A DNA stretch of 62,043 nucleotides from Cohnella nanjingensis (lineage in GTDB: Bacteria; Bacillota; Bacilli; Paenibacillales; Paenibacillaceae). Below, one piece after another: positions 24,410 to 32,934 of this stretch. The stretch lies in assembly GCF_014212125.1 (NCBI RefSeq), contig NZ_JACJVP010000038.1:1-62043 (forward strand), in the 5' to 3' direction. Within the stretch, counting starts at the first letter, position 1; every line of letters begins with the position of its first letter. Under the pieces are notes generated by a model. That model made no database searches. It was not told the origin of the DNA and worked only from the letters and a program-made list of their open reading frames with translations. Made by a program: the position numbers and the translations under genes.

Positions 24410-25240
24410 TCACTTGTACAGCTGTCGGAACCGTTCTGGCGGCAGTCCGGTCTTGCGACGGAATGTGGCGACGAAGTGGCTCACGTCGCGGAAGCCGACC
24501 TTCAGCGCGATCGACTTGACCGTCGCATCGGGGGCGGCGATCAGCAGTTCCTTCGCTTTGCGGATGCGGTACTGGACCAGATAGCTGTACGGCGATTGGC
24601 CGAACGTGCGCTGGAACAGCTCGTTCGTGGTGCTCGACGGCAGCCGCAGCACCGCCAGCATCTCGGAAAGGCCGATCTCCGGATCGGCGTAGCTCCGATC
24701 GATCCAATCGATCAGCGGGCGAACCTTCTCGGACGTATGGACGATGGAGGCTTGGTTGTCGAATCTGCCGTATTGGCGCAGCGTGAGCAGGAACCGGTAC
24801 GCATCCGACGAGGCGTTCAGGCCGAATAGATCGGAATCGGACTCCATCCGGTCCAGCATCCCGTGAAGAAAGCCGGCGAGCGGCGAGTACGCGTCCCACT
24901 TGATGACGCCGGTCTCCGACAGATCGAGCGCGCGCAGCATCTCCGGCACGGCGGGGCCGCCGAACGTCAGGTAGACGGTATGCCACTTGCCGCCGACGGC
25001 CGCATACGAATGAGGCACGTGCGGCGAGAGGAGCAAGCCGCTGCCGACGGGAAGGGCGTAAGATCGGCCTGCGAAGGTGAAAAGTCCCTCTCCTTCGACC
25101 GTCTGCAGCCAGTGATAGTAGGGGTAGCCTTCGGCGCGTACCATCTTGCTCTCATCGGGCATCGTGCCGATCGTCTCGACGAACAGCGGGAGCCGGTGCT
25201 CGATCCCGGGCGTCAACGCGAAGCGGCGCAGAGAATCCAT
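24410..25240 (-). CDS. AraC-family regulator (cupin sensor)
   Basis: A 276-residue regulator with an N-terminal cupin-like sugar-sensing half (YPYYHWLQTVEGEGLFTFAG, PVGSGLLLSPHVPHSYAA) and a C-terminal double helix-turn-helix (LSEMLAVLRLPSSTTNELFQRTFGQSP, then SIALKVGFRDVSHFVATFRRKTGLPPERFR). The ATG at 25240 has GGGGG 9 bp upstream; a GTG three codons earlier is the alternative. It is divergent from the GH42-GH2 beta-galactosidase genes and is probably their activator. Confidence 0.85.
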   Translation of the reverse strand: MDSLRRFALTPGIEHRLPLFVETIGTMPDESKMVRAEGYPYYHWLQTVEGEGLFTFAGRSYALPVGSGLLLSPHVPHSYAAVGGKWHTVYLTFGGPAVPEMLRALDLSETGVIKWDAYSPLAGFLHGMLDRMESDSDLFGLNASSDAYRFLLTLRQYGRFDNQASIVHTSEKVRPLIDWIDRSYADPEIGLSEMLAVLRLPSSTTNELFQRTFGQSPYSYLVQYRIRKAKELLIAAPDATVKSIALKVGFRDVSHFVATFRRKTGLPPERFRQLYK

Positions 25241-25255
25241 TTGGGGCACCCCCGT

Positions 25256-25285
25256 TTGATCGTTATATTCTTATATCGCTATAGA
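25256..25285 (+). promoter_or_regulatory. Possible promoter of the beta-galactosidase genes
   Basis: TTGATC (25256-25261) and TATAGA (25280-25285), 18 bp apart, lie in the AT-rich divergent region between the AraC gene and the GH42 gene. Weak to moderate match, as expected for an activator-dependent promoter. Confidence 0.35.
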
Positions 25286-25359
25286 GAATGATTATATTTT
25301 ACTCGAAAGAGCGCTCCATTAATATAGAGATATCCTTATACATGAAGGAAGTGTACGAC

Positions 25360-27387
25360 GTGATCAACGAGAAGCTGCCGAAGATCTGGTACGGCGGGGA
25401 TTACAATCCGGAACAATGGGAAGCGGATACATGGCCCGAAGACGACCGCATGTTCAAGCTGGCGGGCATCGACGTCGCGACGATCAACGTCTTTTCCTGG
25501 GCGCTCAGCCAGCCGAACGAGGATACGTACGATTTCGCCTGGCTGGACGCTACGATCGACCGCCTGCACGCGAACGGCGTCTACGTATGTCTAGCCACGA
25601 GTACGGGCGCACATCCGGCTTGGATGGCGAAGCGGTATCCCGAGGTGACTCGCGTCGACTACCACGGGCGCAAGCGCAAATTCGGCGGGCGGCACAATTC
25701 CTGTCCCAACTCGCCCGTCTTCCGCCGCTACTCCCGCCTGATCGCGGGCAAGCTGGCCGAACGTTACAAGGATCATCCCGCGATTCTCGTCTGGCACGTC
25801 TCGAACGAATATGGCGGGTACTGCTACTGCGATAACTGCGCGGCCGCTTTCCGATCGTGGCTGGAACGCCGATACGGCAGCTTGGACGCGCTCAACCGGG
25901 CGTGGAATACCCGTTTCTGGGGGCACACGTTCTACGAATGGGACGAGATCGTGCCGCCGAACGAGCTCAGCGAGGAATGGGGCGGCAGCAACACGAATTT
26001 CCAAGGCATGTCCCTCGACTACCGCCGCTTCCAATCCGAGAGCCTGCTCGATTGCTATAAGCTCGAGTACGACGAGATCAAGAAGCATACGCCGCATCTG
26101 CCGGTCACGACCAACTTGATGGGCCTCTATCCGGAGCTCGACTACTTCGCGTGGGCCAAGCATCTCGACGTCGTGTCCTGGGACAATTATCCTTCGTTGA
26201 CGACGCCGGTCAGCCTGACGGCGATGACGCACGATCTGATGCGCGGCCTGAAGCAGGGCCAGCCGTTCATGCTCATGGAGCAGACGCCGAGCCAGCAGAA
26301 CTGGCAGGCCTACAACTCGCTGAAGCGCCCCGGCGTGATGCGGCTGTGGAGCTACCAAGCGGTCGCGCGCGGCGCGGACACGGTCCTGTTCTTCCAGCTC
26401 CGCCGCTCGGTCGGCGCCTGCGAGAAGTACCACGGGGCGGTCATCGAGCACGTCGGGCATGAGCATACCCGCGTCTTCAGAGAGACGGCGGCGTTGGGAG
26501 CGGAGCTGCAGGCGCTGTCCGATCGACTGCTCGACGCGCGTTCGGCGGCGAAGGTCGCGATCGTCTTCGACTGGGAGAACCGTTGGGCGGTGGAACTGTC
26601 CAGCGGTCCGACCGTCGGACTGAACTACGTGAACGAGGTTCACAAGTATTACGACGCGCTGTTCAAGCTGCGCATCCCGACGGATATGGTGAGCGTCGAA
26701 GCCGACCTGAGCGGCTACGACATCGTCATCGCGCCGGTGCTCTACATGGTGAAGCCGGGCTTCGCGCAGAAGGCCGAGGCGTTCGCGGCGGCGGGCGGCA
26801 CGTTCGTGACGACCTTCTTCAGCGGCATCGTGAACGAGAACGATCTCGTAACGCTCGGCGGCTATCCCGGGGAGCTGCGCAAGCTGCTCGGCATCTGGGC
26901 GGAGGAGATCGACGCGCTGTTCCCGGATCAAAGCAACCGGATCGTGGTAAAAGGAGAGCAAGGCGTCCTGAAAGGGACTTATGCCTGCGGCTTGCTCTGC
27001 GACCTGATCCGTGCCGAAGGCGCGGAGGTCGTGGCCGAATACGGCTCCGATTTCTACAAGGGGATGCCGGCCCTGACGGTGAATCGGTTCGGCGCCGGTC
27101 AAGCCTGGTACGTAGCGACCAGCCCGGACGCGGCGTTCATGCAGGACTTTCTGGCGCGCCTGACGGCGGAAAAGGGAATTCAGCCGCTCGTCGAAGCGCC
27201 GGAAGGGCTGGAAGCGACCGTGCGGGTCAAGGACGGACAGCGGTACTTGTTCCTGCTGAACCATCTCGCCGAGCCCGCGACGGCGGAGACGGGCGCGGCC
27301 GGCGTCGATCTGCTGACCGGGCAAGCCGTATCCGGCGCCGTCACCGTGCCGGGCCGGGGCGTCGCGATTATCGCGCAGCCCGGTTGA
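25360..27387 (+). CDS. GH42 beta-galactosidase
   Basis: A 675-residue cytoplasmic GH42 enzyme. The start region KIWYGGDYNPEQW is diagnostic. Glu150 in WHVSNEYGG is the acid/base and Glu307 in MLMEQTPS the nucleophile. Cys115, Cys155, Cys157 and Cys160 match the zinc cluster of GH42 trimers. A central glutamine-amidotransferase-like trimerisation domain and a C-terminal beta domain follow. GTG 25360 is chosen because AAGGAAG lies 8 bp before it; the ATG at 25342 contains that site. No signal peptide is present. It likely hydrolyses imported galacto-oligosaccharides and is followed 65 bp later by a GH2 beta-galactosidase gene. Confidence 0.92.
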   Translation: MINEKLPKIWYGGDYNPEQWEADTWPEDDRMFKLAGIDVATINVFSWALSQPNEDTYDFAWLDATIDRLHANGVYVCLATSTGAHPAWMAKRYPEVTRVDYHGRKRKFGGRHNSCPNSPVFRRYSRLIAGKLAERYKDHPAILVWHVSNEYGGYCYCDNCAAAFRSWLERRYGSLDALNRAWNTRFWGHTFYEWDEIVPPNELSEEWGGSNTNFQGMSLDYRRFQSESLLDCYKLEYDEIKKHTPHLPVTTNLMGLYPELDYFAWAKHLDVVSWDNYPSLTTPVSLTAMTHDLMRGLKQGQPFMLMEQTPSQQNWQAYNSLKRPGVMRLWSYQAVARGADTVLFFQLRRSVGACEKYHGAVIEHVGHEHTRVFRETAALGAELQALSDRLLDARSAAKVAIVFDWENRWAVELSSGPTVGLNYVNEVHKYYDALFKLRIPTDMVSVEADLSGYDIVIAPVLYMVKPGFAQKAEAFAAAGGTFVTTFFSGIVNENDLVTLGGYPGELRKLLGIWAEEIDALFPDQSNRIVVKGEQGVLKGTYACGLLCDLIRAEGAEVVAEYGSDFYKGMPALTVNRFGAGQAWYVATSPDAAFMQDFLARLTAEKGIQPLVEAPEGLEATVRVKDGQRYLFLLNHLAEPATAETGAAGVDLLTGQAVSGAVTVPGRGVAIIAQPG

Positions 27388-27452
27388 TCGATACAAAGGT
27401 TAGCCCCGATGCAACCCGTTCATGCAACCGACCACGGAGAGGAGCGTTCGTC

Positions 27453-30400
27453 TTGACCAAGACCAAGCTTGTATATACGCCGCCGAAGAACGGCTACCCG
27501 GAGTGGAACAACAACCCGGAGATCTATCAGTTGAACCGCATGGACGCCCATGCGACGTTCATCACGCACGGCTCGTTGGAGGAGGCGCTCGCCGGAGAGC
27601 GGGAGAAGTCCGCTTCCTATCTGTCGCTGAACGGCGCCTGGAAGTTCTTCTGGGCGGAGAATCCGGACAAGCGCGCGCGCGGCTTCGAAGCGCCTAGCTA
27701 CGATTGTGCCGGCTGGGACGAGATTCCCGTGCCTTCCCATTGGCAATTGCAAGGCTACGACTATCCGCAATATACGAATATTCGCTACCCCTGGAGCGAA
27801 CGGGAGCCGATCGAGCCTCCGTTCGCGCCGACGGTCTACAACCCGGTCGGATCGTACGTCCGGACGTTCGCCGTGCCGGAGGGCTGGGCCGGCCAGCCGG
27901 TGTTCATCAGCTTCCAAGGCGTGGAGTCCGCCTTCTATGTCTGGCTGAACGGGGAACTGGTCGGCTACAGCGAAGATACCTTTACGCCCGCCGACTTTGA
28001 CCTGACGCCGTATCTGATCGAAGGCGAGAACAAGCTGGCCGTCGAGGTGTACCGGTGGTGCGACGGCAGCTGGCTGGAGGATCAGGATTTCTGGCGGCTG
28101 AGCGGCATCTTCCGCGATGTTTATCTCTACACCGCGCCGAAGACGCACATTTACGACTTCGCCGTCCGGACCGGCTTGGACGACGACTTCCAAGATGCCG
28201 AGCTGCAGGTGAAGCTGCGCCTCGACAACTATTTCGCTCAGGATGCCGGCTCCGTCACGATCTCGGCCGAGCTCTACGATGCGGATCGCAAGCCGGCGCT
28301 CGCTTCGCCGCTGCGCATCGAGGCGGCCGTCGGCACTGCGGAATCCCGCGAAGCCGCAGGCGCCGTTCGCGTGAGCCGCCCGCTCAAATGGAGCGCGGAG
28401 CAGCCGAACCTGTACACGCTCGTGCTGACGCTGCGGGATGCGCAAGGAGAGGCCCTACAGTTCGCGAGCTGCAAGGTCGGCTTCCGCCGTTTCGAGATCG
28501 CGGCCGACGGACTGATGCGGATCAACGGCGAACGCGTCGTCTTCAAAGGCGTCAACCGCCACGAATTCTCCTGCGATACCGGCCGCGCGCTGTCCGTGGC
28601 GGACATGGTGAAGGACATCCTCCTCATGAAGCGGCACAACATCAACGCCGTCCGTACGTCCCACTACCCGAACCATCCGAAGTGGTACGAGCTGTGCGAC
28701 GAATACGGGCTCTATGTCATTGACGAGACGAATCTCGAGACGCATGGCAGCTGGCAATACGGGGATTCGGAAGAAAACGATGCCAGATCCGTGCCGGCGA
28801 GCAAGCCGGAATGGACCGCGAACGTCATCGACCGATGCAACTCGATGCTGCAGCGGGACAAGAACCATCCCTCCATCGTCATCTGGTCGCTCGGCAACGA
28901 GTCCTGGGGCGGCGACAACTTCGTCAAGATGCACGACTATCTGCGGGAGCAGGATCCGACCCGCGTCGTGCACTACGAAGGCATCTTCCATTGCCGCAAG
29001 TGGGAATCGGCATCCGACGTGGAGAGCCAGATGTACACGAAGCCCCAGGATATCGAAACTTACGCGACGAGTCATCCCGGCCGGCCGCGCAAGCCCTTCA
29101 TTCTCTGCGAGTACAGCCACGCGATGGGCAACTCCAACGGCAATCTGTTCAAGTACGCGGACTTGTTCGACCGTTACCCCGTCCTGCAAGGCGGCTTCAT
29201 CTGGGACTGGGCGGATCAGGCGATCCGGACGAAGCGCCCGAACGGCAAGCCGTTCCTGGCGTATGGCGGCGACTTCGGCGAATCTCCGCACGACGGCAAC
29301 TTCAGCGGCAACGGCCTGCTGTTCGCAGATCGGACGGTGACGCCGAAGCTGCTGGAGACGAAAGCCTGCTATCAGAACGTCCGATTCGACGCCGCAGATC
29401 TGCGCGAAGGCCGGTTCACGCTGACGAACAAATTCCTGTTCACCGACCTGTCCGCGTACGACCTCGTCTGGCGGACGACTGCGAGCGGCGTGCCGGTCTT
29501 GGAGGGACGGACGGCGATTCAGGCGGCGCCGGGGCAATCCGCGGCCGTCGACCTGTCCGAAGCGTACCCGACCCGAGCCGCCCGCGGCGAGGAGTATCTC
29601 TTGACGCTTAGCGTCGTCCTGCGGGAGGATACCGCATGGGCGACGACGGGACACGAGATCGCCTTCGGCCAATTCGAGCTGCCGCTCGCGCACGAGCCCT
29701 TCCTTGACGAGCAGCATCCGCAAGGGCCGGTGAAGGTGCGCGATCAGGGCGGGAACCTGACGGTAGAGGGAGACCGCTTCGAATTGCGCTTCGACACCGG
29801 CACGGGGGATTTGGTCTCGTACTTGCTCGGCGGGGAGGAGCGGCTGCTCGCGGCGCCGGCGCCGAACTTCTGGCGGGCGCACACCGACAACGACAAAGGC
29901 AACGGGCTGCCGGCGCGTTCCGCCGTCTGGCGCGAAGCCGGCGCGGGCCGGAAGCTGCGGAGCTTCGGGTGGGAGCGGACGAATGACGGCGTCGCCGTCA
30001 CGGCGGACTTCGAGCTGCCAACGACGCCGGTCTCCGCATGTGCGATGTCGTATCGCGTGCATGGCGACGGCAGCGTCGACGTGGCGCTGACCTTGCAGCC
30101 GGGCGAAGGCCTGCCCGAGATTCCGGAATACGGCGTCCTCATCGCGATGGATGCGGCGTACGACCGGGTGTCCTGGTACGGCAAAGGGCCGCACGAGAAC
30201 TATTGGGACCGCAGCCGCGGCGCGAAGGTCGGACGCTATGAGGGACTCGTGAAGGAACAGGTTACGCCTTACCTGCGGCCGCAGGAGTCGGGCAACAAGA
30301 CGGAGGTGCGGTCCGCATCGGTCGCGAACGCCGCAGGCGGCGGCTTGCGCTTCGAGGGCGCGCCGCGCTTCGAATGGAACGCGAGCCCTTATCTGCCGCA

Positions 30401-30584
30401 AGAGCTCGAGGATTATTCGCATCACGACCTGCTGCCCGAGCCATCCCGGACGGTCGTGCGGATCATAGGGCGCCAGATGGGCGTAGGCGGGGACGACAGC
30501 TGGGGCGCGCCGACGCATCCGGAGTTCACGCTGTATGCGAACCGGACGTACTTCGTCGCCTTCCGGATGAAGGCCGTCGAATAA
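27453..30584 (+). CDS. lacZ: GH2 beta-galactosidase (LacZ type)
   Basis: A 1043-residue LacZ-type enzyme with five domains: jelly-roll (WQLQGYDYPQYTNIRYPW region), immunoglobulin-like, TIM barrel, immunoglobulin-like and the C-terminal small-chain domain (FWRAHTDNDKGNG onward). Glu483 in SLGNESWGG is the acid/base and Glu553 in ILCEYSHAMGNSNG the nucleophile. The length is close to E. coli LacZ (1023). TTG 27453 has GAGAGGAG 8 bp upstream; the frame happens to stay open back to 26583 inside GH42, which is an artefact. It forms one unit with GH42, giving two different beta-galactosidases in one operon. Confidence 0.93.
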   Translation: MTKTKLVYTPPKNGYPEWNNNPEIYQLNRMDAHATFITHGSLEEALAGEREKSASYLSLNGAWKFFWAENPDKRARGFEAPSYDCAGWDEIPVPSHWQLQGYDYPQYTNIRYPWSEREPIEPPFAPTVYNPVGSYVRTFAVPEGWAGQPVFISFQGVESAFYVWLNGELVGYSEDTFTPADFDLTPYLIEGENKLAVEVYRWCDGSWLEDQDFWRLSGIFRDVYLYTAPKTHIYDFAVRTGLDDDFQDAELQVKLRLDNYFAQDAGSVTISAELYDADRKPALASPLRIEAAVGTAESREAAGAVRVSRPLKWSAEQPNLYTLVLTLRDAQGEALQFASCKVGFRRFEIAADGLMRINGERVVFKGVNRHEFSCDTGRALSVADMVKDILLMKRHNINAVRTSHYPNHPKWYELCDEYGLYVIDETNLETHGSWQYGDSEENDARSVPASKPEWTANVIDRCNSMLQRDKNHPSIVIWSLGNESWGGDNFVKMHDYLREQDPTRVVHYEGIFHCRKWESASDVESQMYTKPQDIETYATSHPGRPRKPFILCEYSHAMGNSNGNLFKYADLFDRYPVLQGGFIWDWADQAIRTKRPNGKPFLAYGGDFGESPHDGNFSGNGLLFADRTVTPKLLETKACYQNVRFDAADLREGRFTLTNKFLFTDLSAYDLVWRTTASGVPVLEGRTAIQAAPGQSAAVDLSEAYPTRAARGEEYLLTLSVVLREDTAWATTGHEIAFGQFELPLAHEPFLDEQHPQGPVKVRDQGGNLTVEGDRFELRFDTGTGDLVSYLLGGEERLLAAPAPNFWRAHTDNDKGNGLPARSAVWREAGAGRKLRSFGWERTNDGVAVTADFELPTTPVSACAMSYRVHGDGSVDVALTLQPGEGLPEIPEYGVLIAMDAAYDRVSWYGKGPHENYWDRSRGAKVGRYEGLVKEQVTPYLRPQESGNKTEVRSASVANAAGGGLRFEGAPRFEWNASPYLPQELEDYSHHDLLPEPSRTVVRIIGRQMGVGGDDSWGAPTHPEFTLYANRTYFVAFRMKAVE

Positions 30585-30633
30585 TTTCGCCTCCGGGACG
30601 GGAGAATATTCCTGTCGGGAGGTGGAAGGTACA

Positions 30634-30864
30634 ATGGCGAACCGCGAACAGATCGTGGCCGTGCGCAAAAACGGCGACGGCGATATTATCGAGCTGCAGC
30701 TGTCCAACGGCCAAGTGGTCGACTACAAGCAAGCGCAGCAGATGGCCAAGAACGACGAGCTCGAGAACGTGAACGTCTTCAAGGGCCGCGACGGCGACGA
30801 GCACCTGCGCTCGGATCCGGACGGCCGCGAGGACAACAATCTGGACAACCTGCCGACCTTCTAA
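30634..30864 (+). CDS. DUF3892 small protein
   Basis: A 76-residue acidic, cysteine-free protein containing the DUF3892 core: an AVRKNGDGDIIELQLSNGQ beta-hairpin followed by a short helix (DYKQAQQMAKNDEL) and a charged tail. Function unknown. GGGAGG lies upstream of the ATG at 30634. It starts 49 bp after lacZ and is closed by a strong terminator, so it may be co-transcribed with the galactosidase genes. Confidence 0.75.
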   Translation: MANREQIVAVRKNGDGDIIELQLSNGQVVDYKQAQQMAKNDELENVNVFKGRDGDEHLRSDPDGREDNNLDNLPTF

Positions 30865-30878
30865 TCGAAGGGGCGGGG

Positions 30879-30925
30879 AAGAGGCTCTCCTACGATCGCA
30901 AGATCCGGGAGAGCCTCTTTTTTTT
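30879..30925 (+). terminator. Terminator after the GH42-lacZ-DUF3892 unit
   Basis: AAGAGGCTCTCC (30879-30890) pairs with GGAGAGCCTCTT (30908-30919), followed by a T run to 30925. Confidence 0.9.
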
Positions 30926-30935
30926 GGTACATATG

Positions 30936-30947
30936 TTGTAAATACAA
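30936..30947. promoter_or_regulatory. AraR-like operator 1
   Basis: TTGTAAATACAA is a perfect palindrome flanked by ATG and GTT. It resembles the Bacillus AraR operator (TTGTACGTACAA core) and lies about 60 bp upstream of the araA -35. Confidence 0.5.
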
Positions 30948-31005
30948 GTTGTGATTTCGGAGATCCATATTCCGATCATTTATCGTGCGAATCGTCGCTT
31001 GAAGC

Positions 31006-31034
31006 TTGAAATAACAAGATAGATCTTGTAAACT
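31006..31034 (+). promoter_or_regulatory. araA promoter with operator 2 in its spacer
   Basis: TTGAAA (31006-31011), a 17-bp spacer and TAAACT (31029-31034) form the promoter. The palindrome ACAAGAT-AG-ATCTTGT (31014-31029) fills the spacer, with an ACAA...TTGT outline like an AraR site, so binding would occlude the promoter. Confidence 0.55.
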
Positions 31035-31046
31035 AAGAGGCGATAA

Positions 31047-31063
31047 ATAGGTACGTACAAGTT
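31047..31063. promoter_or_regulatory. AraR-like operator 3
   Basis: ATAGGTACGTACAAGTT contains the TACGTACAA core of the Bacillus AraR consensus. It lies just downstream of the -10 and 26 bp before the araA start. Confidence 0.6.
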
Positions 31064-31088
31064 AAATGAAATCATGGGAGGTAGAATC

Positions 31089-32573
31089 ATGCTCCAAGTG
31101 AAGCCTTACGTATTCTGGTTCATCACCGGCAGCCAGCATCTCTACGGGCCGGAGACGCTCGAAGAAGTGAATGCGCATTCGGCCGAGATCGCCGAAGGCC
31201 TGACTCAAGCTTTGCCTTACCCGGTGACGTTCAAGCCGGTTGTCACGACGTCCGAAGAGATTCGCAGCGTCATCGTCGCGGCCAATTCGGACGAACGTTG
31301 CGCGGGCATCGTCACTTGGATGCATACGTTCTCTCCGGCGAAGATGTGGATCGCAGGACTGTCGGAGCTGCGCAAGCCGTTGCTTCACCTGCACACGCAA
31401 TACAACCGGGATATTCCTTGGGATACGATCGACATGGACTTCATGAACACGAACCAGGCGGCGCACGGCGATCGGGAATTCGGCTTCATCGGCGCACGGA
31501 TGGGCATCGCGCGCAAGGTGATCGTCGGACATTGGGCGGATGCGGCCGTCCGGGACCGCTTAGGCGCTTGGCAGCGCACCGCGGTTGCCTTCACCGAGAG
31601 CCGCGGTCTGAAGGTCGTCCGATTCGGCGACAACATGCGGCAGGTTGCCGTGACCGAAGGCGACAAAGTCGAAGCGCAGATCAAGTTCGGCTGGTCCGTC
31701 AATACGCACGGCGTCGGCGACCTGGTGCAGATCGTGAATGCGGTCGCGGATGACGAGGTCGAGCGGTTGTTGGGCGAGTATGACGAACAATACGAGATTG
31801 CGGCCGAAGGGCGCAAGCCGGGACCGATCCGCGATGCGATCGCCTACCAGGCGCGCCTGGAGATCGCGTTGAAGCGGTTCATGGAAACGGGCGGCTTCAA
31901 GGCGTTTACGACCACGTTCGAAGACCTGCACGGTCTGGCGCAGCTGCCGGGGCTGGCCGTCCAGCGGCTCATGGCGCAGGGCTACGGCTTCGCGGGCGAA
32001 GGGGATTGGAAGACGGCCGCGCTCACGCGGCTCATGAAGGTCATCGCCGGCGGCGTCGACACGTCGTTCATGGAGGACTATACGTATCACTTCGAGCCGG
32101 GCAACGAGATGGTGCTGGGGGCGCATATGCTCGAAGTCTGCCCGACGCTCGCCGCCTCGAAGCCGCGCATCGAAGTGCATCCGCTCGGCATCGGCGGCAA
32201 GGCGGATCCCGCCCGCATCGTCTTCGACGGCAAAGCCGGTTCGGCGCTGAACGCCTCCGTCGTCGACATGGGCAATCGTTTCCGCCTCATCATCAACGAA
32301 GTAGAGGGCGTCGCCGTGGAACGGCCGATGCCGAAGCTGCCCGTCGCCCGCGTGCTCTGGAAGCCTCAGCCGTCGCTGCAGGTCGGCGCCGAAGCGTGGA
32401 TCCTCGCCGGCGGCGCGCATCATACGGTCTACTCGTTCGCAGTCACGACAGAGCAGCTGCTCGACTTCGCCGAGATGGCCGGGATCGAAGCGGTCGTCAT
32501 CGACAAGGATACCAACGTGCGCCAGCTCAAGAACGAGCTGCGCTTCGGCCACATCGCCTGGGCGCAACGCTAA
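31089..32573 (+). CDS. araA: L-arabinose isomerase
   Basis: A 494-residue isomerase converting L-arabinose to L-ribulose, often also D-galactose to tagatose. The N-terminal KPYVFWFITGSQHLYGPETL, the TWMHTFSPAKMWIAGL segment, HTQYNRDIPWDTIDMDFMN, and the metal-ligand region MEDYTYHFEPGNEMVLGAHMLEVCP are all typical, and length matches the family. The ATG at 31089 has GGGAGG just upstream; the ATG at 31074 contains that site. No araB or araD follows: a terminator and the glycogen operon come next, so the remaining arabinose genes are elsewhere. The AraR-like sites upstream predict induction by arabinose. Confidence 0.95.
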   Translation: MLQVKPYVFWFITGSQHLYGPETLEEVNAHSAEIAEGLTQALPYPVTFKPVVTTSEEIRSVIVAANSDERCAGIVTWMHTFSPAKMWIAGLSELRKPLLHLHTQYNRDIPWDTIDMDFMNTNQAAHGDREFGFIGARMGIARKVIVGHWADAAVRDRLGAWQRTAVAFTESRGLKVVRFGDNMRQVAVTEGDKVEAQIKFGWSVNTHGVGDLVQIVNAVADDEVERLLGEYDEQYEIAAEGRKPGPIRDAIAYQARLEIALKRFMETGGFKAFTTTFEDLHGLAQLPGLAVQRLMAQGYGFAGEGDWKTAALTRLMKVIAGGVDTSFMEDYTYHFEPGNEMVLGAHMLEVCPTLAASKPRIEVHPLGIGGKADPARIVFDGKAGSALNASVVDMGNRFRLIINEVEGVAVERPMPKLPVARVLWKPQPSLQVGAEAWILAGGAHHTVYSFAVTTEQLLDFAEMAGIEAVVIDKDTNVRQLKNELRFGHIAWAQR

Positions 32574-32628
32574 TCGGCAAGACGAAGGAATTTCATTAGC
32601 GATTCAATATCCCGCTAATTCTTATTCG

Positions 32629-32656
32629 GACGGGCGCCACTCGGCGCTCGTCTTTT
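32629..32656 (+). terminator. Terminator after araA
   Basis: GACGGGCGCC (32629-32638) pairs with GGCGCTCGTC (32643-32652), then TTTTG. The 361-bp gap 32574-32934 otherwise contains only the glgB promoter region. Confidence 0.7.
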
Positions 32657-32808
32657 GCGTTTGCTCCAGCTGCGCAGCCCTCGGCCGCCAAGGATGCTGC
32701 GGTTCCCGCTTGCTGGCGCCCAAAGTGTCGAAACATGACATGGATATAACTCAAGCAGTCTGTTTTTGACGAATATGCGCGAATGTGAAATATATTTTGA
32801 GAATTCGG

Positions 32809-32837
32809 ATGAAATCAACGAAGTTTTCCTCTATAAT
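32809..32837 (+). promoter_or_regulatory. Probable promoter of the glycogen operon
   Basis: Consensus TATAAT at 32832-32837 is preceded 17 bp upstream by ATGAAA (32809-32814). It lies in an AT-rich stretch about 100 bp before glgB. Confidence 0.5.
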
Positions 32838-32934
32838 GAGTGTAATATTGGTGTGAAATGTAAGAAATAATGACAAATTGTTAACGCTATGTTAAAGGCT
32901 TGACCCCACCGTTGTCGAAGGAGGCGTTCCCGGA

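Noticed and set aside
26583..27452. Open frame that would extend the GH2 beta-galactosidase upstream by 290 residues
   Set aside because: It overlaps the well-supported GH42 gene, is Arg/Gly-rich shadow sequence, and a TTG with GAGAGGAG at 27453 begins the conserved LacZ region.
28455..30707. 750-codon minus-strand frame opposite lacZ
   Set aside because: Same reason; the plus strand carries intact LacZ motifs throughout.
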